From: Adiantum capillus-veneris
Taxonomy: Eukaryota > Streptophyta > Polypodiopsida > Polypodiales > Pteridaceae
NCBI GenBank assembly: GCA_014529385.2
Contig: CM043953.1
Location: forward strand, 69,420,372 to 69,484,371
DNA: 64,000 bases
Direction of reading: 5' to 3'
The first letter of the stretch is position 1, and each line of letters starts with the position of its first letter. Under the pieces are notes generated by a model that worked only from the letters and a program-made list of their open reading frames with translations, did not search any database and had not been told where the DNA came from. This document shows positions 10,453 to 20,301 of this stretch, piece after piece. Position numbers and translations under genes: made by a program.

Positions 10453-11550
10453 CCCAAAAAAAAAGTGTGTGATAAGTGTGTGATTAGTGTGTGCATGCAT
10501 AGTAGCATTGAGGGGATGGACCGGAATGGCCACACTAATGCAAAGTAGACATGCTAATTGCATGATTGTATAGATGTGTGATTAAGAGTTGTTATTAGGG
10601 TGATTGTGATGTAAAGGATAATATCAATCTCATGATTTTGTGCAAAGCGATTAATAATTAGGATTGCATGTTTGATTAGAGAAAGCCCATTCCATGTCTT
10701 CTCTCTATGATGGAAAGAAGCACCCCTTGAATTCTCTTATTCATCGTGTTCAATGACGCTCTCACACTTCATTTTGTGTGGTGTTTCCATGCCCTATCCG
10801 GGTGATGCTCTCTCTCGATTCATGATTTTGTCAAAGTTAGCCTATGCTACAACTACCTCCTTACACAAAGATGAGAGAGCTCGTGATGCAAGGCGTGCAT
10901 GATGGAGTGCGGATTGCTATATAGTGCATATAAATTTCCAAAGTTATCATATTAGTGGATTAGTAGTGATAGGTGCAAAGCACAAAACACACCCCGACCA
11001 CCTCTACGCTAGGACCGTGCATGCCGAGCTGATCACGGGAAATGAACAGGGGGCACACCTAGCTTTGAGCGGCTAGGACGCGGACAATGGTGATTTAAAA
11101 TAGCACAAATACTGTACACCATAGAGAGAGAGATAGAGAGATAAAGGGAGATGTAGGCGATGAAAACCCCTTGAGATGTGAGGGAAACTTGATTCAACAC
11201 AATATTTACAGAAACCTCAGTTTTCGCGAGATGGCGACCGTGGTGATAGAGAGAGATAGAGAGCCTATAGTGCATTCTCTAGAGAAAATTCCATATACAT
11301 GGAGATTCTACTCTTGTGTGTGGTGACCCTTGGAGTAAGGGTGCATGCATGGCTTTGTTCTCAAGTGCTAACTCCCAAGTGCACCCGAGTGCTCAAGTGC
11401 CACCCCCCTTGATAGTGACCTCTCAGTGCCCTTTTATAGGTGCATGCTACATAAGTTTAGGATAATATGATTAGGTTAGGGCCCTAATCAGGAGAGACAA
11501 AGCAAGGAGTTGGGTCCCAGATGGTTGACCCTTGCTTTGACTTAGGAGAA
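7621..11550. other. Long non-coding stretch with low-complexity tracts
   Basis: AT-rich sequence with short recurrent words such as AGCACTAA and GGCTTTCA, but no domain-bearing frame. Parts may be LTR or leader sequence of the chromovirus ending at 7394. A (CT)n tract lies at 10420-10450. No tRNA-like fold, gene or long repeat was recognised. Confidence 0.5.
10420..10450. repeat. (CT)n microsatellite
   Basis: About 15 CT units followed by a C run and an A run. Confidence 0.95.
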
Positions 11551-12230
11551 TTTTTAAAATGATATCTCTTAGGTGGGCCTTTGTGACCATCACCTAGAGA
11601 GAGGCGGCAATATACAATTGGTTTTTATACAAGAGTTTTGGCTTGAAAATGGAGAAAATAAATTACCCTATGGGTATTTACTACGGAGATGCATTGTGGA
11701 CGACATCCGGGGTGAATCGGGAGCTTTGCTAGTGTGTCGGTGTAGTGCGTTCGCCAATTTCGGAGGCAGCCGAGGCATGCCTTCGATGTCATTTCTTGAT
11801 TCGGTGTCACCACCGCGTGATTTGGTCGTCTTTCTCCTTTTTGTGTTGGTGGTCGATTGTCGAGTTCTTCTGTTTTTCCTTCTTGTGCATGCGTATGGCA
11901 TGCATGTGTTTGTTTGAAGGTGTGCATGCACGTAGGCGTGTAATGTGAGTGTGTGTGTTTGTGTGCATGTGTGTAAGAAAAGAGAGCGAGAGATAGCTGA
12001 GATAGGCGTGAGTGAGAGATAGAGTGAGGGGGTGTGTGTGTAAGCAATGAGAGTATGTGTGTGTGGGAACGAGAGAGAGAGAGGGATATTTATTATATAT
12101 ATATTTTTTAATTTTCATGTCATCTTGGCCGACTATACAGAGAATGAGGGAGATAGGGCATGAGTGAGGAAAGAGTGGGTGATGGCGAGAGGCTGAGGGT
12201 CTGGGATGGGTGTGTGGGTGTGTGTGTGTG

Positions 12231-12234
<4 letters not shown>

Positions 12235-12313
<79 letters not shown>
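12235..12313. repeat. (GA)n microsatellite
   Basis: About 39 GA units. Open frames of Ser-Leu, Arg-Glu or Glu-Arg repeats across it are artefacts of the dinucleotide. Confidence 0.97.
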
Positions 12314-12315
<2 letters not shown>

Positions 12316-12432
12316 ACCCTGCTGCGCCTGCGGGTTGAACGAGGGGGAGAGAGAGGGAGGGCGGGAGTGAGAGATGGGGAGAGAGCGAGAGCTGAGGGGG
12401 TGAAGATGGGGAATGTGTGTGTGTGTGTAGGT

Positions 12433-12538
<106 letters not shown>

Positions 12539-12950
12539 CTGCGCCATGTGGCTCTCGACAAGAGAACGAGAGAGGGAGAGTCAACAAGAACGAGGGAGGG
12601 AGTGTGGGGCTGAACAACAGAGAGACAAAGAGGGAAGGTATGGACGAGAGGGGAGAGATGAGGGATTTTGGCTACATGTGATAATGGAGAAGTGGGAGAG
12701 GATGATGCCAGAGAGGGGGGAGGGGGGGGGCAGGGTCAGGAGGAAGGTGAGGTGGCGGTAATGGAGGGAAGAAAAGGGAAAGAACATTTCCTTTTTTGTT
12801 GTTTATTTTATGCTCCTTGAATGGGCTCGGTTCTCGCGGCCAAGGTCCGAAAGCCGAGCATCACATCTTGGTTGAGGGACTGATAAGGGCATCGGGCAGA
12901 GGAAATAGAAACTTTTCTTTTTTCTTGATTTTTGAAAACCGGCTATCATT

Positions 12951-12966
12951 AGCCCTCCCCTTTTGG
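12951..12966 (-). other. Polypurine tract of element C
   Basis: The minus strand reads CCAAAAGGGGAGGGCT two bases before TGATAGCC. It follows the integrase stop codon, which is the usual position of the plus-strand primer of reverse transcription. Confidence 0.7.
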
Positions 12967-12976
12967 CTAGAGGCAT

Positions 12977-13264
12977 TCATGCCTCTAGCTCTGCTTCTGA
13001 TTCCCTAGCAGCAGAGTTGGAGGGTTCTTCCCCCTCTGTAATATCTAGCATAAACTCTGGATCAAATCTTAAGAAATACCTTTTTAGCCTCCATCCATTG
13101 ACTCTAGTCTTGTGAATTCGACCATCTGCTTCCATCAGTTTGTAGCTGCCATTGGCGTATCGCTTTTTAACAATGAATGGCCCTTCCCATCTAGGCTGAA
13201 ACTTCTTATCTTTCCTAGTGTCAAATTTGTTGTTGTATCTTAATACTAACATGCCTTTCTTCAT
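12977..13264 (-). pseudogene. Integrase C-terminal domain (C)
   Basis: This 95-codon frame holds GMLVLRYNNKF, FQPRWEGPFIVKKRY, GSYKLMEADG and TRVNGWRLKRYF, the gypsy integrase C-terminal (GPY/F) motif order. It ends in an acidic tail (EGEEPSNSAARESEAELEA) and a stop, then the PPT. Element D has the matching FQIKWEGPFKVVE ... VNGLRLKLYHARL. No chromodomain is present, consistent with Tat. Confidence 0.85.
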
Positions 13265-13408
13265 ACCCTTTTCCTTAAGACCTTGATTGAATGTGAGTTA
13301 ACGTCGCTCTGCTTGCGTTGCATAGTGGTTGATTGCATCTTCCCTATCTAGCTGAAGCCTTTCTAGATCAAAGATGTGGTTGCAGAGGTGGGCAATTGGG
13401 AACTATAA

Positions 13409-14075
13409 CTAGCTAGCCATGACTCGCAAGCTGGCTATCTTTACCTCAATGGGTAGAATGGCCGCCTCCTTTCCATATACCAGATGAAAAGGGGTGAAAC
13501 CTAGTGATGTTCGGATTGTCGTGCAGTAGGCCCAAAGAGCGGCCATGAGATGCTTATCCCATTCACTTGTGTGGTTATTCACTTGCTTTGTGATGATCTT
13601 ACATATCATGCCGTTTACCTTTTCGACTAGACCATTGCACTATGGATAGTATGGAGTGGAGTGTCGGCATGTGATGCCTAACTTTTTCATCAATTCTCTC
13701 ACCACATCGCCTCTATAACCTGGCTCTCTATCAGATATTATCTCCAAAGGTGTGCCAAAATGGCAACAAATGTGCTCAAATATGAACTTTACCACTTCTT
13801 GGGTTGTGATGCATGTGGTGGCTACTGCTTCCGCCCATCGTTTCACGTAGTCTACACCAACTAGAATGTACAATTTAGGCCTTGGTAAAGGACCAATTGC
13901 ATCTATTTTCCACTTCTCAAATGGGCCATATGAGATGATAGGAGTCTGTGGCTCATAGGTCAGTGTTCGATCACTGGATATGTGAAAAGCTCTGCATGTT
14001 TTACACCAATGATGCTGTAAGGACATAGGTCCTATGGGCAAGGCACCGGCACGGCATGTTTTACACCAATGATGT
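13409..14075 (-). pseudogene. Integrase zinc-binding end and core (C)
   Basis: Read leftwards from the B insertion point, it shows HHWCKTCRAF (the C-x2-C pair), FEKWKIDAIGPLP (first catalytic Asp), ISDREPGYRGD (second Asp) and YYP, then an in-frame TAG, CNGLVEKVNG (Glu) and ALWAYCTTIRTSLGFTPFHLVYGKEA. The active residues survive. The HHWCKTCRA block is doubled because of the 60-bp duplication at the B junction. Confidence 0.87.
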
Positions 14076-14113
14076 TGTAAGGACATGGGTCCTATGGGCA
14101 AGGCCACTGACAC
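13994..14113. repeat. 60-bp tandem duplication across the left junction of B
   Basis: Positions 13994-14053 and 14054-14113 are direct copies beginning GCATGTTTTACACCAATGATG. Each contains about 22 bp of C integrase sequence followed by about 38 bp of B LTR start (TGTAAGGACAT...). The duplication therefore arose after B inserted. It leaves a false LTR start at 14016 and repeats a 20-residue block in the minus-strand frame. Confidence 0.92.
14071..14075. other. Left target-site duplication of B
   Basis: GATGT directly before the 5' LTR. The right copy at 19958-19962 reads GATAT. Removing B and one copy restores the integrase words D-A-Y-H-W-C-K-T-C on the minus strand, which supports the join. 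Confidence 0.75.
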
Positions 14114-14198
14114 GGGCGGACAGTGTGTACACTAGGGGGAGGCTATAAGATAGCACGGTTGGGTAGAGACTAGCACACACATTACCACCGCCCTTTCA
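14076..14198 (+). repeat. 5' LTR of B (123 bp)
   Basis: Starts TGTAAGGAC and ends CCCTTTCA. It contains a TATA-like CTATAAGATAG near 14142. The 3' copy is 19835-19957, of equal length. The length is confirmed on both sides: a PBS-like sequence starts two bases after this copy, and a PPT and target duplication flank the other. Confidence 0.9.
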
Positions 14199-14199
14199 C

Positions 14200-14211
14200 T
14201 TGTATCCGAGC
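14200..14211 (+). other. Primer binding site of B (initiator Met-tRNA type)
   Basis: TTGTATCCGAGC matches the common plant retroelement PBS TGGTATCAGAGC, complementary to initiator Met-tRNA, at 10 of 12 positions. It starts one base after the LTR end. Confidence 0.7.
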
Positions 14212-14916
14212 TATTTTTGAGAAAGAGGAAAAGCGGGTTGCATGTATGTGACGCGTTGCTTCTCTTCCATGTTTCGCAGACAACAACGTCTCCATCGTGC
14301 AACAAAAAGAAGGTAGACACAGTCGACCTACGTCCGCTATGCAATCGACCTACACCCCCCCCATCTATGTCCTCCACAACGGGCGACCAAGGCATACTTA
14401 ACGACACCGAGGCTCCGAAGGCTTGCGTTGGCGCCGTTGACTGCCTGTGTAGGAAGGCCCGCTTATCCCTTGCATGAAGGAGGGTTGAACCTACCCCATG
14501 AGGGTAAGAGGCCAATGCTTTACTATTGAGTTATTGATCCTTGTTGTGTATAACAAGGAAAGATAGCATACTTGTGTTGAAAAGAAAACTAGAAGGAAAG
14601 GGAAAGCTTCAAGCTTCAAGGAAGTAGTTTCACCTTTCCTTTTCACTTCTTGGAGGAAGGCAGGTTTCCCTCCAAAAATTATTTTTTCCTCAAGGAGGTA
14701 GCTTCAAAGTGAATAAAGGCCTTCAAAAAACGACAAGTTTTTGTGAAGAATCAACAAGGTGTTCTTATGACAAACGACACGTGAAGCGCTACAATTTCAG
14801 CAAGGCAAGGTTCACATGCAACGTAAAACGTGGAGCATACAAAACACAAAGACTTCAATTTCACAAGGTGCAAGTTGACGTTTTTTTCTCTCTCTTTACA
14901 TTAGTGTGTGTTTACC
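14212..14916 (+). other. Leader of B, with tRNA-like antisense segment
   Basis: Non-coding leader between PBS and gag. The complement of 14472-14540 resembles a tRNA-derived sequence: an A-box-like AACTCAATAGTAAAGCA and a B-box-like AGGTTCAACCCT at about the usual distance. The arms do not pair as a proper tRNA. It may be a decayed tRNA-derived SINE or captured tRNA piece. The short open frames here have no recognisable domain. Confidence 0.45.
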
Positions 14917-16080
14917 ATGGCTAGTGAGGATATCCCACCTACACACATGTCTGATTTTGAGCACGTAGATCAAAATTAGGACACCACGGGTGCTACTGAC
15001 ACTAATATGCATGACGATGATGATCTAGGAGATCATGGCCTTGTAGATATGACTGCTTTCAAGACTTTGGAAAATCGCCCAAGCGTACTTGAATGCAACC
15101 TCTCTGCACTCAATGCAAACGTTACTAATCTTATGGAGTTACTTGTGAAATTTTTGAATTCACAGACGGCTCAAGGAGCCACAAGTGGCACGGTTCAAGG
15201 AAACCAAGCTCTCACAACTCAAGGAGTCCAAGAGACAAGTGCTTCATAAGATACAGAAGGTAGCAATGCATTACTTAAGAATATCACCATTCTCGAGTTT
15301 CACGGGGAAGAGCGTGATCGCAACAAGGATGCGGTCAATACGTTCCTACACAAATGGAGAGATATTCATCGATCGAGATACACCCCAGATATAAAGAGGG
15401 TTGTGGAAACAAGTCTATCTCTTAAAGGCAAGGCCTATAAGTGGTGGATGACATGTCCAATAGATGCTCGTCCTCCATCTTGGGATGCGTTTCAAGCTTC
15501 TTTCTCCAAAGAGTTTTTGGAATCCAATGAAGAAGACAAGAATTGGTTAGCATGGGATGCATGCCGCATGTTTGCCCTCTCTCTCACACAGTACCTTTCG
15601 AAGTACCAGGATATCATATTAAAACTAGAAGGTCTAGATGAATTCCAAAAGATATGGGGTTTTAATAGGGGTCTTGACAAAGACTATCGTCTTCATGTCA
15701 AGACCCAACATCCAAAAACTTTGGAAGAAGCCATTAGTCATGCCCAAAGATATGATGATGACCAAGAGAGGAAAGGAAACGTTCCCTACTCTAAGAATAA
15801 TTTTTCTAAGAGCAATGTGGCTAAGAGCCAATGGCGAGGTAGATCTCCCACACATTCCAAGAGGAATAAGAGACAATCTACTCCTCCACGCCCACAAGAG
15901 GCTAAGAAGCCTAAGCAATCACGAGATACTCCACGTGGGTCTCTTAGCACTGCTGATTTTGAGCGTACAAAGAAACACAATTTGTGTTTTAGATGTCTTT
16001 GGGACCAACATAACAAGAAAGATTGTCCTCTTTTGCAAGGCAAAGAAAAGGCCATGCACACGGTGCAATGCCTTACATAA
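14917..16080 (+). pseudogene. Gag of B
   Basis: A single frame from ATG at 14917 (M-A-S-E-D) to a stop at 16080, interrupted by TAG near 14977 and TAA at 15247. The middle holds the Gag capsid-like region: ILEFHGEERDRN, SLSLKGKAYKWWM, LTQYLSKYQDIILKLEGL and GFNRGLDKDYRLHV. A basic region follows, then one zinc knuckle, CFRCLWDQHNKKDC (C-x2-C-x4-H-x4-C), near 15985. The ATG was chosen because the frame and hydrophilic start fit. Structural protein of the virus-like particle. Confidence 0.85.
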
Positions 16081-16119
16081 GATTCATCTCTTAAATATTG
16101 TGTTGTAGAGGTTCTTCAT

Positions 16120-16500
16120 ATGGAAGAAAAGCACAAGTGTTGTGTGCCTGCTTCAATGTGGCAGCCCACCTTTGGCCCCCATGATTTGATTCACATGCAT
16201 GGCACTATTAATAGACAACGTGTTTGTATTTTAGTGGATGATGGTGCAACTCATAACTTCCTAAACTATAAGCTAGTCAAGAAATTGAAGCTTACACAGA
16301 CTCCCTGCTCTCACAAGTATGTGGTCGAACAGGTTTTTGGCAATGATAAAGAAGTATGGGACACGGTAGTTCAAGGGGTTGAGCTTATTGTTCAAGATCA
16401 TACGATGACTTTTGACTTTCAAGTTATGAACATGGATCGTGCTGATGTAAGTTTTAGGACGGGAGTGGCTGCATGGTTTAGGAAACACATTGCACACTAG
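16120..16500 (+). pseudogene. Retropepsin of B
   Basis: Aspartic protease region with the active-site block CILVDDGATHNFLN at about residues 36-49. The family motif is D-S-G-A, so Ser is replaced by Asp. The downstream half decays and the usual ILGxxWL block is replaced by unrelated residues after a shift. A hydrophilic linker with repeated N-S/E-Q words follows to 16790. Would process Gag-Pol if intact. Confidence 0.78.
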
Positions 16501-16879
16501 TTATGAACACAACTCCTTATCCTTTATGTCCAATGGTAAACATGTGCTTTTTCTTGGTGAGAAAAATATACCATCTTCACCTCTTATATGTATAGCTGAA
16601 CTTTTTATTTTGCAAAAAGAAGATTTAATAGATGAAGTCTTCTTGTGTTACTGCTTGTCTCCAAGTCTTGCGAATTCTCAAGAGCAACGTGCGGTGAATT
16701 CTAGTAAAGGTATGCAAAGTGCAATGAATTCTAATCATAAACAAAGTGTTAACAAATCTAATGAGCAAAGTGCTCTCAACTTTAATCTATAGAGCAATGT
16801 GCAAATGTTGTAAAACAAACATTACAAGAATTACAAGATTCTCCATCCTAGCATAACTCTAGTTTACTTTCTCCTTTTG

Positions 16880-17728
16880 CACGGTAAAAGCTGACTCACT
16901 TACTCACGGAGTATAGTGATGTATTCTCAAGTGATTTACCACCGGGTTTACCCCCTACACGTGATGTACAACATGGCATAGATGTCTTGCCAAGCACTAA
17001 ATTGGTGAGTAAACCACCTTATCGTATGAGTGCTAAAGAAGCCAAGGAGGTTGAGAGTCAGTTGGCTGACTACCTCGCCCGTGGTTTCATTAGACCTAGC
17101 ACTTCTCCTTGGGCATCACCAATTCTATTGGTAAAAAAGAAAGATGGTAATATGCGCATGCGCGTAGATTATCGCGGATTAAACACCATAACCATCAAGA
17201 ATAAGTATCCTCTACCAAGAGTGGATGAGTTGTTTGATCAACTCCATGGGACAAGATACTATACAAATATAGATCTTTGTTCGGGATACCACCAGGTGCG
17301 TATCCTTTTGCAAGATATCTCCAAAACTGCCTTTAGAACACGATTCGGGCATTTTGAATTTTTGGTTATGCCTTTTGGTTTAACCAATTCTCTAGCTACA
17401 TTTATGACACTCATAGATAGTGTCTTACGTCCCTATCTTGGAAAATTTGTTGTGGTTCCTTGATGGCATTCTCATTTATAGTAAGACTGAAGATGAACAC
17501 ATAGAACACTTACGGTTAGTGTTCGAGCAGCTACGAGCTCACATGCTATATGCTAAGCAAAGCAAGTGCGATTTCTTTAAAATAGAGATACATTACCTCG
17601 GTGATGTGATCTCTTATTATGGCATCAAAATGGACACTGACAAGGTCGCTGCCATTCTTCGATGGCCACATCCCAACACGGTTGAGGAGCTTCAAATATT
17701 TTTAGGCATGGCTGGATTTTATTGGTAG
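16880..17728 (+). pseudogene. Reverse transcriptase of B
   Basis: Begins near [20 protein letters not shown] and shows [63 protein letters not shown] (first Asp) and [14 protein letters not shown] one-base deletion near 17450 shifts the frame into [15 protein letters not shown], where the YLDD box reads FLDG. The thumb and connection follow (HYLGDVIS, LGMAGFYW then stop). The second catalytic Asp of the box is lost. Confidence 0.9.
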
Positions 17729-18150
17729 TATATCCGTGATTATACCAAAATTGATGCTCCTATGAAAAATCAACTTAAAGCAAAAGGTAAGACCTTTTCT
17801 TGGGAAGAAGCCCAAAAACGCAGTTTTGAACAGCTCAAGGTAGCTATAGCCACTTCTCCCATCCTGGCAATCGTTGACCCACTTAAGCCGTTTGTGGTAG
17901 AGACTGATGCTAGTGATAAAGCAATTGGTGCGGTACTTCTCTAGGAGGGAAGACCTATAAACTTTGAAAGTAAAAAGTTAGATAGAGCTTGATAGAATTA
18001 TTCTGTCTATGAGAGAGAGCTCTACGTCATAATTCACACTTTACGAAAGTGGCGACACTATTTATATGGTGCCAAGTTTGAAGTAGTTTTTGACCATGAA
18101 AGTATCAAATGGCTTACTAGAATGGACTTGAAGGGCCGTAAAGCTAGATG
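17729..18150 (+). pseudogene. RNase H of B
   Basis: FSWEEAQKRSFEQLK leads to VVETDASDKAIGAVLL (first Asp), a TAG, then YSVYERELYVIIHTLRKWRHYL (Glu) and FDHESIKWLT (third Asp; usually TDH). Three stops lie between 17942 and 17995. The C-terminal motif is not readable, and the 18150-18700 stretch before the integrase is too decayed to follow, apart from short words such as SDALSR-like debris. Confidence 0.82.
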
Positions 18151-18719
18151 GCAAAAATCCTTCAAGATTATGATTGTAAGCTACGATATCATAAGGGGTG
18201 ATATAATGTAGTAGCGATACACTAAGTCGGATGCCTCAGATTAATTCACTTGCTTTCACGGAAATAAAGAGTGGATTTTTGGAGTCATTACGTGGCAAAT
18301 GTGCACAAGATCAATCATATGCTAAAGTGTGGTGTGTAGTTTTAAAAAGGGATCCTTCACACTCACATGTCTCTGTACAGCCAGATCAACATGTCTCTAC
18401 ACGCACATATAAAAACTTCAACACATAGAGCTCCACCCCTACTCAGGAAGAGCTTAAGAGATGAAACAATTTTTCCATTGATGATGGATACTTACTCCAC
18501 AAGGGTAGAGTATGTGTGCCAAAGGACTCAGACACTAGGTGCCAAATCTTATTTGAGTGTCAAGATAGTCCAAGTGCTGGTCGTCCAGGTATTCGTAAGA
18601 TGTATGCCTTAGTTTGACGACAATTTTATGGCCAGGCTTACATCATGATGTTCAAGAGTATGTATTAAAATACCAATAGTGCCAAGTTAATAAGGCAGAG
18701 CGCCTCAAGGTAGGTGGCC

Positions 18720-19205
18720 TTTTACATACCTTAGAGATTCCACAAGGTAAATGGGAGAGTATCTCTATGGATTTTGTAGTAGGGCTACCTACTACAAATC
18801 GTGGCCATGATGCATACGGGTAATTGTAGACCGTCTCACAAAGATGGGTCGATTCATTCCCACTAAGAATACGGTTAAGACACCAGAATTAGCACGGCTA
18901 TTTGTAGAGCATATATATAAACTTCGGTCTTCTAGCTAGTATCATTAGTGATAGAGATCGAAAGTTCGATAATTATTTTTGGAGAGCTGTGTTCCAAAAG
19001 TTGGAAGCTAAACTTAATTTAAGTACGGCTGATCATCCAAAAATGGATGGTCAAACAGAAAGAGTTAATCAAGAACTAGAGGATATGCTACGAGCGTACG
19101 TTAGCAATAAACAAACCAATTGGGAAGACTACTTACCTATATTGGAATTTTCTTACAATAGCTCAAAGCATGTGACTACAGGGTTTAGTCCATTTATGCC
19201 TTTTG
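18720..19205 (+). pseudogene. Integrase core of B
   Basis: Reads GKWESISMDFVVGLPTTNRGHDA (first catalytic Asp), then after stops ASIISDRDRKFDNYFWRAVF (second Asp), and DHPKMDGQTERVNQELEDMLRAYV (Glu), followed by LPILEFSYNSSKHVTTGFSPFM. The chromovirus-typical QTERVNQ word is intact. The 19210-19560 stretch holds a frameshifted C-terminal part (ending in PIFHVGSLRK in another frame). Confidence 0.88.
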
Positions 19206-19629
19206 TATGGATTTCAACCTAGATCACCCGTTACGGTGGGGTTGGCTAAGGAGAAGATACAACAAGAGAAGGATTTTCTCCAAGACCATTTTGACATGCT
19301 TCGAGTTGCTCGATAGAATGTTAAGCAAGCTCAAGATCGATATAAGAATTACACAGATGAGCATCATCGTTTTGCAACTTTTGAAGAAGGAGACAAGGTT
19401 TTCCTCAAAGTTCCGGAGGATTCAAAAATTCTGAAGAAGGGAAAAGTTGCTAAACTTTCACCACGCTATTGTGGATGGTTTACCATTCTCAAACGTACAG
19501 GTCAAGTGAACTATAAGTTAGCTCTTCCAGAGCACTCACGAGTTCATCCTATTTTTCATGTTGGCAGTTTACGAAAATAGCTAGGACAAAATAATAATGT
19601 CATTGACGTAGGTGTGTTAGTTGACCTTA

Positions 19630-19832
19630 TTGAACTGCCAAGCATTCCTCATGAGCCCAAAAAGATTTTGGAATCTCATGAGCTTCACACCAGACATCAT
19701 GTCAGACGATAGGTGTTGGTAAAATGGCTAGATAGACCTGAAGAAGGTTCTACATGGGAAATTGTCTCCGCACTTAAGAAATATTTTCCTACATTCGTTT
19801 TTGAGGACGAAAACAATTCGCCAAGGGAGGGT
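19630..19832 (+). pseudogene. Chromodomain and pol tail of B
   Basis: After the integrase end (HPIFHVGSLRK near 19545) the frame reads PKKILESHELHTRHHVRR, stop, VLVKWLDRPEEGSTWEIVSALKKYFPTFVFEDENNS. The VKWxxxPxxxxTWE block is the chromodomain core that binds modified histones and guides integration into heterochromatin. One TAG interrupts it. The tail is the same type as those at 7.3 and 29.7 kb. Confidence 0.87.
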
Positions 19833-19833
19833 A
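19822..19833 (+). other. Polypurine tract of B
   Basis: AAGGGAGGGTAA directly before TGTAAGGAC of the 3' LTR. Confidence 0.75.
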
Positions 19834-19834
19834 A

Positions 19835-19957
19835 TGTAAGGACATGGGTCCTATGGGCAAGGCCACCGGCTCGGTCGGATAATGTGTACGCTAGGGGGAG
19901 GCTATAAGATAGCACGGTTGGGTGTAGACTAGCACACGCATTACCACCACCCTTTTA
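19835..19957 (+). repeat. 3' LTR of B (123 bp)
   Basis: Starts TGTAAGGAC and ends CCCTTTTA, where the 5' copy ends in CA. It differs from the 5' LTR at about 12 of 123 positions, suggesting an old insertion. GATAT, the right target copy, follows at 19958-19962. Confidence 0.9.
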
Positions 19958-19962
19958 GATAT

Positions 19963-20301
19963 GCATCCCTGTTCAAACTAGGCCAAGAGAATCCTACCTG
20001 TAGAATCTTCCTACTGGTAATATCTAGAGCAAAATCTTCCTACTGGTAGAATCTTCCTATTGGTATTATCTAGAGCAAAATGGCCGCCGCAGACACCATC
20101 ATGGCAACTTGAGATTACCTCCATGATTCCACTAGAGATTGGCACTCACCTGAGAATCTGGTCTTTGCCCTTGCAATATAAGTTGAGGTTTACAAGGTGG
20201 CATCTTGTTGCCATTGGACAAGCCATTGTTTCTTGCCCTTGGTGTACCCTTCAGGACATTCTCCTGTATCTAAGAAGCTGATGATATCAGGCATAACATC
20301 G
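19963..20301 (-). pseudogene. Integrase zinc-binding N-terminus (C)
   Basis: Minus-strand frames give DIISFLDTGECPEGYTKGKKQWLVQW, then CGGHFAL and RKILQVGFSWPSLNRDAY, the region leading into HHWCKTC on the other side of B. This matches CGGHFALKITLHKILQEGYVWPSLHKDVHHWC in D. Stops and the 46-bp duplication break it. Confidence 0.82.
20000..20081. repeat. 46-bp tandem duplication in C integrase
   Basis: 20000-20045 and 20046-20081 (partial) are direct copies of GTAGAATCTTCCTACTGG.... It lies in the C integrase zinc-binding region (CGGHFAL ... RKILQVGFSWPSL on the minus strand) and adds a local frame break. Confidence 0.88.

Larger units (their letters stand above)
14076..19957 (+). mobile_element. 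Chromovirus (Ty3/gypsy) element B with 123-bp LTRs
   Basis: A complete but dead element of 5882 bp: 5' LTR, PBS, gag, protease, RT, RNase H, integrase, chromodomain, PPT, 3' LTR, with 5-bp flanking duplications. Both LTRs are exactly 123 bp and differ at about 12 sites. The integrase is followed by a chromodomain, which places it among the chromoviruses. Frameshifts and stops break every coding domain. Confidence 0.93.

Noticed and set aside
11573-11917. 114-codon plus-strand frame with hydrophobic C-terminal half
   Set aside because: No motif, start context or related copy; overlaps GT-rich DNA next to the C LTR. Not enough to call a gene.
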